This document shows, piece after piece, positions 11,823 to 22,645 of a DNA stretch of 64,000 nt. The position numbers and the translations under genes were made by a program. The notes below the pieces were generated by a model, which worked only from the letters and a program-made list of their open reading frames with translations, was not told the DNA's origin and ran no database searches. This stretch comes from Cladorhizidae sp. MBARI D1340-BT2 (taxonomy: Eukaryota; Porifera; Demospongiae; Poecilosclerida; Cladorhizidae), in assembly GCA_028752905.1 (NCBI GenBank), contig JAQNBH010000009.1, forward strand, positions 28,447,976 through 28,511,975. The letters are read 5' to 3'. Each line of letters starts with the position of its first letter. The stretch's first letter is position 1.

Positions 11823-12604
11823 CTAGAGGGAGTATGGTGAAGACAGAGAATTGAATTACCTTTGATAACCAAAACAGATCACTATTATAAAATTTCGCTG
11901 GTTGTTTACCACATACTAAAACAACAGGATTAACCCATGGGTAATTAGATATTCACATTAAAACGCTGAGAGGTGGATGCTTGCTGTATCTAGTGGATGA
12001 AACGGACAATGTAAATCTAAATTCACACACCCATGTTTTTGCTACTATTAGAAGGATGTAGGTCAAACCGATATAAAATAGGAAATAGGTGAAACATAAG
12101 GATTCATAACATCCAAACGTCAACATACTTCATATCGAGTGTTTTATGTTGTGTCCAAAATGTAACTTGCTGTGTGTTCCAATTTTTCAATAAAAGTGAA
12201 TTGGAGGTTACTACTACAATAGTAGTGTTTTACTCATATGCTGCGCTGCACTGTCCTTGGACTCAATTGAATTTGGATATGACAAATTGTATGTTTGCAC
12301 TTACCAAAACCATATAAAAGTTAGAGATAGCAACCTTATGTCAGGACCTCAATTCAAATATTCATGGTCACCTGATTAAAAACATTTTATGGTTGACATG
12401 AGCTATACCCATATTATGCACAGCTTATATAACTGACAGTCAGTCACAATTTTCAACTCATGTGCAATCTTTAGGTGTTCAACCAGTAGAGCTACACTGT
12501 ACCTACAATAGTTGAGTGCCAAAATGAGAGCATGCATCAAGGGCCAAACACAAGATCACATGCATAGAATCTGTTTTTATATAGAAATGATAGACATTCT
12601 GTAC

Positions 12605-13240
12605 CTCGGCTAGAGCCTTTTATAGCCCATAATTATGACCTTGAACATCACAGTGCACTCTATTCAAAATAGTATGAAACTTTTCAATGTAAGCCATGCT
12701 CCGATAATGACCAAGGATGGAGGAGTCATTCTCATCCTGAAAAAAAGATTAGATTAAAATGACACCGTATAACTGCGATTCAGTAAAGCGTCTGGCTCAT
12801 GAAGCGAATGGCTACTGGATTTCAATCAATTAAACAAAGTTTTGTCTTTGTTATTATCATCCATGCCTATAGATTGGCACTTGACTTGTGGCTTTAAACT
12901 TATAAAATAAGGAGACCTGTCTAACAACAAAATATGTCTCACTAAATATATCACTGGCTATTATGGGTTTAATCACCTTTTTCTTTGCTGGTATACAAAG
13001 TATATCCTTAAGCCCAAGAGCAAGGTACTCCAAAAGTTAAAAACATTTTTGTTTCACCCAAAAATTGAATTTAGGATCACTGTTCGCCATCTCCCCTTTC
13101 AGAAATTTGACAACAGCTTGTCCCTTTGTTCTTGATATGGTTTTGCTTCCAAGGTTCCTTCCAGAAAGAAAGGTTTGCTGAACATTAATCATCATAGGCA
13201 TTCTCTCCTTCCATTTCTCCTTCCTACAACCTCTTCCCAT
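12605..13240 (-). pseudogene. Ginger A N-terminal and zinc-binding exons
   Basis: Exon 12977-13240 begins with MGRGCRKEKWKERM and ends with a GLKDILCIPAKKK tail; a TAA interrupts it just after KQKCF. Exon 12605-12736 (acceptor TTTCAG, donor GAGGTAC) carries the HxxxGHxGYKRL part of the integrase zinc finger and is cut by a TAG after KRL. Both stops occur at the same sites in the right arm (54508-54510 and near 54930), so the gene was already broken before the two arms separated. Confidence 0.65.
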
Positions 13241-13273
13241 GTGGGAGCAAACTTGTTTTGATCTAATTGATGA

Positions 13274-14371
13274 TCAGGTATTGGCTTTCGCGATCCTAGG
13301 ATTGAGCAAATTCCAGGTTTGCGGGTAACATATATATTGTAATTGGCGAGAAGCAACAATTGCCTTCAAGCAGTATATAGAAAGGCAGTACCACAAGTGT
13401 TCTGTGGAGTAGTACTGACACAATGGTCCGGGCATTGTGGTAATAAATATTATTAACCCTGTGCATTTATACTTTGAGACATCAGCAAAACGTTGTCTCA
13501 ATGTTTACAAAAATGCCTATTATCATATTTTTTTATAAAATATAATACTCTCTTGCTTTATGGTTAGTATAGGTAGATCTTCATTATCTTTCATGCAATT
13601 AAAGATAGTTCTTGTAGCATTGGTTGCACATATCACAAGAATCAATATTTGCATAATACTTACAGGTCCCCAGCATCCTTCTCTGTATACTCAAGTCATT
13701 ATTCTCAATAGCTCATCCAAACACTGATGACGGATGTAATGTTCTATTTTTTACAAGCTAACATGCTGATTTTTTTTTTTTTTTACTGCATATATCTTGG
13801 AATCATCTTCCCTCATAAACTTCAGCAACTTATAAGAATTCCTATCACTATGGTCGTTGTGGCTGCTGATTCCAAATCCCTGTCTTGGAAAGAATTCGAG
13901 GAATGATGGTTTAGTAGCCATTGCTAAGAACTGCTAAGCACCTCACTTAAATTGCGTGTTGTTGTGCAGGTAGCTAATACTACACAGAATGCTTGTGATA
14001 CTGCATCTGTTTATGCTGCTTGTAGGAAACTATTGCATATTTCCATATACATAACTACAAGTAATAATTACCTACCTGACTGTATGATTGCATAAAGATA
14101 TAAATATTATCCAGTTAGCAATTCCATTCTTATTTACAGAGCATTAGAGATTCAAGCCTTCATGGACTATCCTTGTCACAACTGTCAAGCAAAGATAACA
14201 GGGCACTCGACCTTCAAAATTAAGCCACTGCTACGAAAGGAACTAAGTCGTCTGGAATGATCCTAACACTGTCTTTTTCAAAAAGGTTGCTTGGGCAAAA
14301 AATTTAACTTGGTTGTGAGGCTCGTTATGGAAAGGCAAGGATCCAGATCTAGTAGAAGCACTAGAAACATG
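13274..14371. other. Non-coding part of the left arm
   Basis: This is the reverse complement of about 53177-54273 with few differences, apart from a longer T-run at about 13770-13783. No domain is recognisable. It links the 5' side of Ginger A to the piggyBac elements. Confidence 0.6.
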
Positions 14372-14589
14372 TTAACCCACTCACTGTCACAAGCGTATAT
14401 ATACGCAAAAAGTTGTTGATCAAATTTAAAAAAACATAAAAAATCGATCGTACCGTTCACAGACACATAATTATACGTCAAAAGTTAGCACCCTACGATC
14501 GTACAGAATATAAAGGCAATAGACGTTCGGTAACTAGGGTAGTATTATTGAAAAGTCGGACCCACTCAGAATTTCAAATCGGGTTGAAG

Positions 14590-14839
14590 ATGGCAGTTGG
14601 ACTGTCCTTGGATAAAGTTATTTCTCAGGTTTAGGGCGACAATTTTGGACTTTCTGAGGATGAAAGCAGTGATCAAGAAGGCGCTGGCATCTCATCCTAC
14701 CTTGGCCAGAGCTGTGTTGACCCTGAATTTCTTCTATCGCTTGGCAGAATAGTTGCTGATGACCTACCTTCAAGGAAGCGTAGCGCTTTCACTTGAGGTG
14801 ACGATCTAGATGGAGATGAGAATACCAGCGATGAAGAAG
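14590..14839 (+). pseudogene. piggyBac element 2, transposase N-terminal exon
   Basis: From the ATG at 14590 the frame reads MAVGLSLDKVISQV, then a TAG, then an acidic segment (LSEDESSDQEGAG) and FLLSLGRIVADDLPSRKR, ending at a GAAG|GTATTT donor. An acidic, poorly conserved N-terminus of this kind is normal for piggyBac transposases. The stop at about 14632 would end translation. Confidence 0.6.
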
Positions 14840-15151
14840 GTATTTACAGTCAGTTTAGCTACAGTTTAGCTATAGCTAGTTTTGTTGTTAGCAAAGCAGA
14901 GCATGGATCTACAATGCTCTTTTAGTTTCGTTGTTGCGGTAGTCCGCGTTAAAATTATTTGATGCCAATTTCTTATCCCCTTCAGATTTGATGCATGAAG
15001 CGATGGATTGGGCAGCTGATAGAGCTTCATCAACTCTGACACAATCTATTGTTGCTAGCCCTCATATTACTGTGGTGGCTGCTTCATCACCTTCTCCATT
15101 GTTCCTCCAGTATCTGCAACACTAGGTTCTATAACCTCTGCATCAGGTTCT

Positions 15152-15541
15152 ATGACTTATGTGACATCTGTAGTCACTCCTATACTTCTATTTCCAACAT
15201 CATCATTGTCTGTTCCATCATCATGCCCTCCTTTATTTTTACCCTTGTACTCTGTGTCCTCTTCTAGTGAAGTATGCACTCCTTCACGACCAGTTGTTCA
15301 GCTTAGTCATAGCACTAGGAGTGTTCGTCATGCTCGAGTTAGTCAGAGTAGTGGTAGTGAAATAGCTTCTAGTGCTTCAAGTTCTGCTCTGCCTTTAGCT
15401 AGTCCTCTTTTTCTTTCTGGAACTTCACCTACCAGCATTTCTTTAGCTCCGTCTCTTGCTTCTTCTACTGTGTCCTCAGCTAGTACCTTGGATAGTCCCT
15501 CCTCTAATTCTCCAGAAGAGGGTGTTTGCGTATATGGTTGA
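15152..15541 (+). other. Ser/Thr-rich linker region of piggyBac element 2
   Basis: A Ser-, Pro- and Thr-rich open stretch (for example SGSEIASSASSSALPLASP) sits between the N-terminal and C-terminal transposase remnants, where the catalytic core should be. It may be the junction left by internal deletion plus linker sequence. It may or may not be translated. Confidence 0.4.
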
Positions 15542-15928
15542 GGCATGCATTCCCGAACAGCTATGTTCTAGACTCTCATGTCCGCAGAGCAGATCACCTT
15601 GCCAGGGGTTACAGGAAGAGAGATTTTTTGACCTTCCGGTTGGAGCTAGCTAAGGAACTAGTGGTATGCTTCTGCTCACGTCAGCATGCTGGCCGCCCTC
15701 GCTCAGTTCATAACGAGCGTCTAGACCGGCTGAACACCACGCTTGGCATTAGTCAGCACTAACTGAAAAATAGCAGTGGTGTATTGTCTGTGTAGCAGTT
15801 GGAAATGTCTGGAATCTCAAACGACCATGAGATCACTTATTTGCCTTCACTGCAAAGTACCACTGTGTGTCACAAAGAGGGACTGTTTTTTCAAGTACCA
15901 CACCATGGTAGACTTCGTAGTTTCCTAG
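15526..15928 (+). pseudogene. piggyBac element 2, transposase C-terminal part with cysteine-rich domain
   Basis: The frame at 15526-15762 contains FRLELAKELVVCFCSRQHAG and ends in NERLDRLNTTLG, the characteristic end of the DDE_Tnp_1_7 fold. After a frame change, 15790-15928 encodes CLESQTTMRSLICLHC, PLCVTKRDCFFKYHT and a stop. This is the piggyBac C-terminal zinc-binding domain that recognises the element ends. The frame break between the two parts and the absence of the D,D,D catalytic residues upstream make it a remnant. Confidence 0.75.
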
Positions 15929-17090
15929 TTTTTGCTTCACTTTTTTAAATTTTTACTTTCTATGGTATTTCCATTTTTCTCTCTGTTCTATGTGTGTGCT
16001 AGATGGCTGTTGTTTTGTATATGCATGTTTTTGTTGCTATTGTTGTCCTGTTATGGGAAGAAGAAGATGTAATAAATAATTGTTCATACAACACCAACAT
16101 GTTAACAATATCTTCATCAGAAAATAAATATTAAAAAATGAAAAATATATGTTATGCAAGTTTTGTGAATACAATGAGTGTGTGCATATATATATAATAT
16201 ATATAATAAACATGTTGGCATATTGCATATTGAAGTAAGAGCTTTTCATTAGGCTGTAATTAATTACATAATGATATTCATCATTTGTGGTCATTGCTTA
16301 GCAACCTAAAGTTGACCACAATGTTTGTCAACACCAATGCTATCCCATCAACCATGGTTGCTAGGGACTTCAGTGCATTCCTGATTTAATATTTATTTTT
16401 ATTTGCACCCGAGTCCAATAAATAAAAAAAGCTGCCTAAACCTGACGGTGAATGGGTTAAGCAATATTGCCAGCCATATTAACCCTTTCACCGTCGACTT
16501 CATTTTGAGATTTTGACCTGTTTTTACTTTAATTTTTGTATCTGATCATTGGTTCAGAAAAGTCCCCAGCAACCGCATATCACATGATTGACAAAGAGTT
16601 ACTGATCAACTTGGTGATGTGTTGCCTAGCAACCGAACCACAAAGCATTTTTTGATTAGAATACTTTTTATCACTGCATTTATCGACTATTACAAGTATA
16701 TTTTATGGTTTTTCAGATCAAATACTAAAATATGGTCGCTTATCGAACTGCAAACAGCATATAATCTGAAAAATGTACATTTTTTGGCATAATTTATTAA
16801 TATTGAATGCCCTAATTTTTCTATTTTGCAGGATATAGCCATGTTTGTCAGTCTATAAGAGTATTGACTGTTGTCAAGCACCACGAGGAAGGTCTGACTG
16901 TATTGAAAGTTGAAAATTTCAAGATGTTGCAGAAAGGCACAATAAAGCAAAGACTCATCAAGAAAACATACGTGTACTACACATGTCTGCATGCATAAAT
17001 GATAAAGAAAAGAAGTATACATGTACATGCCTAACACATGTACATACTACAAAAGCAATACAAAGAAAATCTCGTGAAGAGAAAAGGAAG

Positions 17091-17703
17091 CTAGTGCGAG
17101 TAGTCAGAGAGTGTGTGGAATTCCCTGAAGCATGTCCTTCCACGCACAGCACAAAGGCTAATACCACAAAGAGAGCAGTGACAAAAGGTCTTGTGCCTCT
17201 TACCTCTGGCCTCGACTTCTTCCTTGGCCTTTTCCTCTTCCTTAGCCTTTTCCTCTTCCTTGGCTTTTTCCTCTTCTTGGCCTTTTCCTCTTCCTTGGCC
17301 TTTTCCTCTTCCTTGGCCTTTCCCTTTTCCTTGGCCTTTACCTCTTCCTTGGCTTTTTCCTCTTCCTGGAATTCCCTGAAGCATGTCCTTCCACGCACAG
17401 CACAAAGGCTAAAACCACAAAGAGAGCAGTGACAAAAGGTCTTGTGCCTCTTACCTCTGGCCTCGACTTCTTCCTTGGCCTTTTCCTCTTCCTTAGCCTT
17501 TTCCTCTTCCTTGGCTTTTTCCTCTTCTTGGCCTTTTCCTCTTCCTTGGCCTTTTCCTCTTCCTTGGCCTTTCCCTTTTCCTTGGCCTTTACCTCTTCCT
17601 TGGCTTTTTCCTCTTCCTTGGCCTTTTCCTCTTCCTTGGCCTTTTCCTCTTCCTTGGCTTTTTCCTCTTCCTTGGCCTTTTCCTCGGCCTCGGCATCCAA
17701 CAC
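17091..17703 (-). pseudogene. piggyBac element 1, KEEEKA repeat and cysteine-rich domain (left)
   Basis: On the - strand an 18-bp unit encoding KEEEKA runs in tandem into a cysteine-rich end: FCHCSLCGISLCAV, then GRTCFREFHT. This is the same layout of cysteines and the CFxxxHT close seen in piggyBac C-terminal domains. The segment with the cysteine domain is present twice in this arm (17117-17367 and 17368-17618), with frame changes in one copy. Both strands are open through the repeat; only the - strand makes sense. Confidence 0.65.
17117..17618. repeat. 251-bp tandem duplication inside piggyBac element 1
   Basis: GGAATTCCCTGAAGCATGTC and the next 230 bases at 17117 recur from 17368. The duplicated unit contains the cysteine-rich domain and part of the KEEEKA repeat. 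The right-arm copy has one unit only. Confidence 0.85.
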
Positions 17704-18128
17704 GCCCCCTGTCTCAGCGATCAGAAGGTAACAGTGATACTTCTTAGTCAGAAGATGGAACTACATCAAATGAAGGAGAAGATGGTAGGAGAGATTGTAG
17801 GAGCAATTGGGGGCAAGTTTGCAGGACCACTCGGAGGAGAGTTTGCAGGATCACTCAGAGATTCAGCAGATTCAAGATCAGTGGCTAAACCTATATAAAA
17901 GATTATTATTATGAACTTTACAACCCAGTGAACTTTATAACTAACTTTATCATGTAGCTATCTACTCCACTCATAGAGAATAGTACAAATAGAACTACTG
18001 TGATATTTTACCATATCGCGTACTTGTTATTACCTACTTGTTATTACTTACTTGTTATTACCTACCCGATATGCGCATGCTCAGTAAAGGTTTGCGCATC
18101 CTCAGCCCATGATAAATACATTATTAAA

Positions 18129-18233
18129 TTGATACGGTGAAATATCACTCGTCTGATTGGCCGGTATTTTCACTCGTGCCTGCGGCACTCGTGGAAATAC
18201 TAGCCACAGACTCGTGATATTTCCCCGTATCAA
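18129..18233. repeat. Foldback hairpin (MITE-like), left arm only
   Basis: TTGATACGG ... CCGTATCAA arms continue inward through GAAATATCAC / GTGATATTTC and then GTATTTTC / GGAAATAC around GTGCC-TGC-GGCAC. Nearly all of the 105 bases can pair. The right-arm piggyBac copy lacks it. It is a small foldback element or a fragment of one. Confidence 0.75.
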
Positions 18234-18432
18234 TGTAATAACGTCTATTTATAACCTAGTGATATATATTTCTGGCTTATTATGTCTCTTGATAGCTCAA
18301 ATATTATATTCCATTCTATAGATATCTACTCATACTTACCAAGCAACTCATACTCTTCATCAGGAGTCATAAAAGCTCCATCAGAAGCACTGGCACTTAA
18401 AGTGTTTGGTCCAACATCCTGAGGAGTTGAAG

Positions 18433-18633
18433 TTAAAGCTCTGGACAAAAAGCTGCCAACTCCTTAGGGTCTAATACCTCATCACCAAGGAAGGAAGACA
18501 CTTGACCTTCATTATCTTCATCTCTATCATAGTCAGAGAGGTCGAAACCGCCATCAAACAACAGCTCTAACACGCGAGCACGATCAAATATTTCAGCCAT
18601 TTTTTGCTTGAATTCAAAATTGTTTGACGTCAT
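18433..18633 (-). pseudogene. piggyBac element 1, transposase N-terminus (left)
   Basis: MAEIFDRARVLELLFDGGF is followed by an acidic stretch (SDYDRDEDNEG) and SSFLGDEVLDPKELAAF. It ends in a TAA; a neighbouring frame continues with TSTPQDVGPNTSSASASDG up to a good GTAAGT donor, so a small indel broke the exon. The right arm has the same break. This layout is typical of the start of piggyBac transposases. Confidence 0.65.
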
Positions 18634-18802
18634 AGTTACCTACGTGCTATATTATACGGTTCATAAATTTTTTGGTGAAATAGAACAGTCCATCGTGCAC
18701 ATTTACGATAAGTTTTGAATATGTAGAGTCAACGGTTAAGTTTTAATAATTATTAACGCGACGATCACTCAATCTCGCGCTTCTATGCGGTGAAGCGGTT
18801 AA

Positions 18803-19703
18803 AACACAAACACAGAATCTCCGACTACTTGTACTTTTCATTGCGCTGCCTGGCACCAGAATGTTAGCAGTTGAATCGGAATGGACTTCCCTGGCTGCTG
18901 GGGAGCCACTCTCGAGAACCTGAACTGAAGCCAAGATCACCATATTTTTTCTGTATTCAGTTATTTATCACAACCTTTTTGAAATAGAAAGCCAAAGTTT
19001 GTACTTGTCATCAATAGGAGCCTCTAGCCCTAGATGCCTACTACTCTAACGCCCTAGCAGTTTTAGAACTTCTATAACTTTTGACAAACATCAGATGAAG
19101 AATTGCCAAGAAATATATATATACCATGAGATGTGTTTTTTATCTCTCATTTTTCTCAGCTAATGATCATTGTGTATCAGTGTCAAGTTAAACAGAAACT
19201 TGGAGCTCTGGAGACTGATAATGTATTTAGGTTGTATGTGGTGAAAAATGGAAATCATTGACTTCTTTTAATATCATGTAAATTCTGACAGTTTGTCCAC
19301 CTGTTCTTTATATATGCACGCACTTTATTATTTAGAGGACCACAATACAGCTGCGATTTATTATCCCTACATATATAGTATGAATGCATTCTTGATTTAT
19401 ATTTTGATTACTGTAACTTTAGACCCTGGATTGCCTACAAGTGCTGGTAGAAATATTGGGACATCAGAGGTCTTCCATTCAAAAGATCCATACAGGTGTA
19501 TACCCTATTGTTGTATTTTCTTGATTTAATGAATGTTTTATTTTTGAGACTCCATCCTTCCCTGATGAGCAAGCCAGTGAAAATCTCGGTATGTGTAACT
19601 TAGTTTGGAATACTGGATTTATTCAATCTGTTTATTTTTCCATGTGGATAATTTTTACACAAATTGATCCATACAATAAACGTGCTTTCATTAAATTAAT
19701 CAA
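18803..19703. other. Left-arm copy of the module block
   Basis: Reverse complement of 50509-51411. It contains one copy of the mini-exon module found repeatedly on the right (see 19425-19605). It ends abruptly at 19703, where four extra bases (19704-19707) separate it from Ginger B. Confidence 0.75.
19425..19605 (+). other. Mini-exon pair module, left copy
   Basis: An exon-like block of about 72 bp (after CTTTAG, PGLPTSAGRNIGTSEVF, ending CATACAG|GTGTAT) is followed by one of about 40 bp (TPSFPDEQASENLG, ending CTCG|GTATGT). The same pair occurs six times on the - strand at 45650-50800. This copy is the inverted partner of 50610-50790. Confidence 0.5.
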
Positions 19704-19707
19704 GAAT

Positions 19708-20010
19708 GACTCCCAGGGGAGGAAGCTGTATCACTCAACTCATCAGATGGTCCAGGGTTGTTCGAACTGGTGTTGTGTGACTGGATGGAAGTTGGTATCT
19801 CATGTTGAACTGGCATCTCTCTAGTTAAGTAAGGCTTCAAGATCCAGACATTAAACTTAACCTTCATAATGTTTTGGTTGTTATCCTGCAGTGTGCAGAG
19901 TCCTTTGGGTGAGACATGAACGATTACATAGGGTCCCAACCAGTCCTGCACCAGCCTGTCTCCTTTTCTGGATACCTTCCTTGCATTCCTCTTTTAAGGA
20001 CATAAACACC
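19708..20010 (-). CDS. Ginger B GPY/F segment (left, truncated)
   Basis: RKGDRLVQDWLGPYVIV followed by LQDNNQNIMKVKFNVWILKP is the GPY/F domain that follows Gypsy-type integrases. The linker NTSSNNPGPSDELSDTASSP ends at the breakpoint. The right copy (60547 onward) differs at only a few residues over the shared part. Confidence 0.7.
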
Positions 20011-20454
20011 TATGATGGTCAACAGGTTAGTAATATAAAATTAAAAACATCCAGTAAAGGTAAAAAATATATCACAAAAAAACAGACAAGGACATTCTAA
20101 CATTTATCAAAACTCGGAAATACATCTATCCAGAAAATTTTATTATTCTTAGCCTTTCAATTTTTTCTCAGAAACAAACAATGGGACTCTAATTTGATTC
20201 AGCTTATATAAAGGCACACATTAAAGGTACACATTAATTCATAAAAACATAACTATTGCCGTTTTTAGCCTCTTTTTGGCTTGGAATCGAAATAAGCTTT
20301 ATGCTTTGCTTTAGCTTCTTCAATTTTCAACCGTATCTTCTCATATGTACCTATGTGATTACAAAATAAAACAGATCTGTAAAATGATTTTTGGGGAGTG
20401 CATCAAACATTTTCATTAAACTATTTGTCCCCCATTTTCCGTTACAAAAAAGTG

Positions 20455-20817
20455 TCAGCAATTCCATGTCATATATTTATGTTTGCCAGTCAGTTTTGTT
20501 CTTACATCTGCCACATGCTTCTCCAAATTATATTGTATGTCTTCAGGAGACATAGTGAGTGAGATGTTTTCATAGAGAAGCTCCTGCTCATTCTCATGTT
20601 CTGCATTATTGATGGCTATGGAACCCCTAGCTGTTCGGTAGAACATCAACACAAATGTCTGTTGCTTTGTTGAAGACTGGACACTTGTATTGATACCATA
20701 AGTTGTGGGGAGTACATATCTACATAAGTACAAAACATCATACATAGAAATCATAACTACAAGCAGCACATTCAAGGTATATGCATCCTTTAGCTGAAGG
20801 CTTACACCAAAAACCAT
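20455..20817 (-). CDS. Ginger B middle exon (left)
   Basis: The frame contains PTTYGINTSVQSSTKQQTF, FMLFYR-type hydrophobic segment VLMFYRTARGSIAINNAEHE and MSPEDIQYNLEKHVADVRTK. It matches the stretch between the integrase core and GPY/F in such elements, where a VF/MFYR-type motif is expected. It is open here, whereas the right copy has a frameshift near 59915. Confidence 0.55.
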   Translation of the reverse strand: MVFGVSLQLKDAYTLNVLLVVMISMYDVLYLCRYVLPTTYGINTSVQSSTKQQTFVLMFYRTARGSIAINNAEHENEQELLYENISLTMSPEDIQYNLEKHVADVRTKLTGKHKYMTWNC

Positions 20818-20857
20818 GTGTATATTTTTATTGTATAAGAATTTGGAAAATAATATA

Positions 20858-21240
20858 CCGTATTGCTACAATGTGCAATTTAGAGATTTTGAGCTCCATA
20901 AATGTATAATGCGCTCTTAGTTTTGCGTTTTATAATAAGTACCACTAATTATAACAAGATCGGTTGGCACTTTTCTGCGCACTATCCTGACCATCCAGGA
21001 CCCTCTGCACATTTTCGTTTGCTCTCCTGATACATCTGATCGATTCCTGCATCTTCACTAGTACGCAAGGATTGTTTGAAGCACATTCGAATGGTCACAC
21101 TGTAGTCAGCTTCTTTCTAAACCGTCTGGCTTTTGGCTGCAATATGCACGCAGAATGTTTTGTGCGATAAAAAAGATTGCGAGATGTTTTACGAATAACA
21201 ATGCACTCGCAAAACTTAATCAAATTTTGTAGCAATACGG
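20858..21240. mobile_element. MITE with 14-bp perfect inverted repeats (left)
   Basis: The ends are CCGTATTGCTACAA and its exact reverse complement, flanked by TA on both sides (20856-20857 and 21241-21242). It lies in an intron of Ginger B. The right-arm copy is 59241-59630. TA flanks suggest mobilisation by a Tc1/mariner-type or similar transposase, but the family is not established. Confidence 0.75.
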
Positions 21241-21479
21241 TAGCAATAACTACAATTTTTTATGCCTTTTCATAATTTTATATGTGTGTGTGTGTGAGTG
21301 GGTTGGTGTTTCAGTGTGAGAGGATTCATTGGAGAGATTCTGGTGAGATTTTCTGGGGTAATCACAGATTAGCATAAAATGTGATATTGCTATCTACTGG
21401 AAGGTGGTGGTAATAGTAGAAATCTCTCTATTAACAAACTGTCAATCTTGAAAAATAATTATTAAATATTGGTAGCTAA

Positions 21480-22120
21480 CTTGTTCCAGTCAGATTGAGT
21501 ATCGTTTGTATACTTGGACAGTGCCCTCTTAAGAGTTTGATTAGTCCGCTCATCTTGGCCATTGCTCTGAGGGTGATATACCGAACATACCATCTGCTTC
21601 ACTCCAAAAGCAGTCAAGACAACATCATTGAGCTGAGTTATCAAATAAGTTCACACAAACAGAACATTACTCTACATGAATATTTATCAAAAGGAAGCAG
21701 GAGGAAATTTCCAGATAATCAAGACTGAAGTAGCTAATAAAGTTATCTTAAATTGTGTTAAGTCTGCCTTGTACTCAATATAGTCTAACTTTGCTCTTGT
21801 AAACAAATCCAACACATTTTCCTTGATTAATTTTCACTTCTCAGACCACATACATGTCATTTCATGAACACAGATGGCAACAGTTTTAATAAGTTAGTTA
21901 CCTGGTTTATAAATTCACGCCCCTGATCCATTATAATTTTTTGGGAGGACCATAACTGTAGATGAGCTCGAGTAGAATGCTTGCAACATCACCAGCTGAC
22001 TTGGACTTGATTGGCCGAGCAAATACCCACTTGGTAAAGAGATCTGTAACCTTGCAGACATATATATGGCCTTTGTCTGTGGCCGCAAATTGACCAATGA
22101 GGTCTATACCCAAAATCTCC
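21480..22120 (-). CDS. Ginger B integrase core (left, two exons)
   Basis: The first exon (about 21905-22120) has the first catalytic Asp in GIDLIGQF and the second in MDQGREFIN-type sequence. The second exon (about 21480-21640) has YHPQSNGQDERTNQ with the catalytic Glu. Both exons are bounded by GT and AG. The second Asp lies just after a YGPPKKL stretch. Confidence 0.7.
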
Positions 22121-22594
22121 CATCTGTAAGTATTTGCTACATAATTTTAAGAAAATCAGATGTGCCTGTAATTACCTGATTTTAAGCATTTTAATTATTA
22201 TATAGTGCATAAGATTTGGATTGGTAAAGGATTATCTAACCTGTTTATTAAAATTAACCAAAAAATTATTCAATTTAATCGGTGTATATATGTAGCATCA
22301 AAATTCCCCTAAGTACTAACTTGTCCAATATCAGACCTATTCATGCAGCCTAAAAGTTTAGGCTTCTCTTGCCATCAATTTAATATGCGTTAGCACTCTC
22401 ATGTAGGCACTCTCATGTAGGTTTGGCAGGTCAGAGATCATTCAGCAACAAACTAAAACTTGCCATATACTCGATTCTATACCTATACAGACCCTAAAAA
22501 AAGTATGTCGCAAAAATCGTTCCAACAATATAGCACACAGAAGCGCAGTTCTCCAAACTAAAAAAAAGGTCGAAAAAATTACACGTAAAATCAT

Positions 22595-22645
22595 CATCAG
22601 CATCATCATCATCATCATTATCATAATCATCATCATCATCATCTT
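22595..22645. repeat. (ATC)n microsatellite (left)
   Basis: An imperfect run of CAT/ATC triplets with two short interruptions. The right-arm partner is at 57850-57890 and has fewer units. Confidence 0.85.

Larger units (their letters stand above)
8901..13240 (-). mobile_element. Ginger-like integrase transposon A, left copy (broken)
   Basis: A multi-exon transposase gene read on the - strand: N-terminal exon, zinc-binding exon, Gypsy-type integrase core, GPY/F-like segment, CXC-type cysteine cluster, Ulp1-like cysteine protease and a C-terminal PHD finger. This set matches Ginger-type DNA transposons, whose integrase is close to that of Ty3/Gypsy elements; KRBA2-like host genes are related. 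No reverse transcriptase is present, so it is not an LTR element. In-frame stops in the N-terminal exon, the zinc exon and upstream of the protease histidine (9426-9428) make this copy inactive. Terminal inverted repeats were not located. Only the part above 10575 is repeated in the right arm. Confidence 0.75.
14376..16456 (+). mobile_element. piggyBac-type element 2, internally deleted, in left arm only
   Basis: The element is bounded by TTAA at 14372-14375 and 16457-16460. Its ends are inverted repeats, CCCACTCACTGTCA and, on the other strand, CCCATTCACCGTCA (12 of 14 equal). It keeps an N-terminal coding piece and a C-terminal piece of piggyBac transposase, but the DDE core is missing, so it is non-autonomous. 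The homologous place in the right arm (53173-53176) has a single TTAA and no insert. Confidence 0.85.
16483..18798 (-). mobile_element. piggyBac-type element 1, left copy
   Basis: It is flanked by TTAA at 16479-16482 and 18799-18802. The ends read CCCTTTCACCGT and, on the other strand, CCGCTTCACCGC, nine of twelve equal. Read on the - strand it encodes a piggyBac-like N-terminus (18433-18633), a long KEEEKA repeat and a C-terminal cysteine-rich domain, and has no catalytic core. The right copy (51416-53150) is 1735 bp. This copy is 2316 bp because of a 251-bp tandem duplication and an insertion near 17960-18250 that carries a hairpin. Confidence 0.8.

Noticed and set aside
17191..17731. Phe/Leu/Ser-rich frame on the + strand of the piggyBac repeat
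   Set aside because: It is the antisense reading of the KEEEKA repeat. The - strand frame leads into a recognisable zinc-binding domain; this one does not.
22442..22642. Met/Ile-rich frame beginning MMMMMIMIMM
   Set aside because: It reads through an (ATC)n microsatellite; the right-arm copy has a different unit number.
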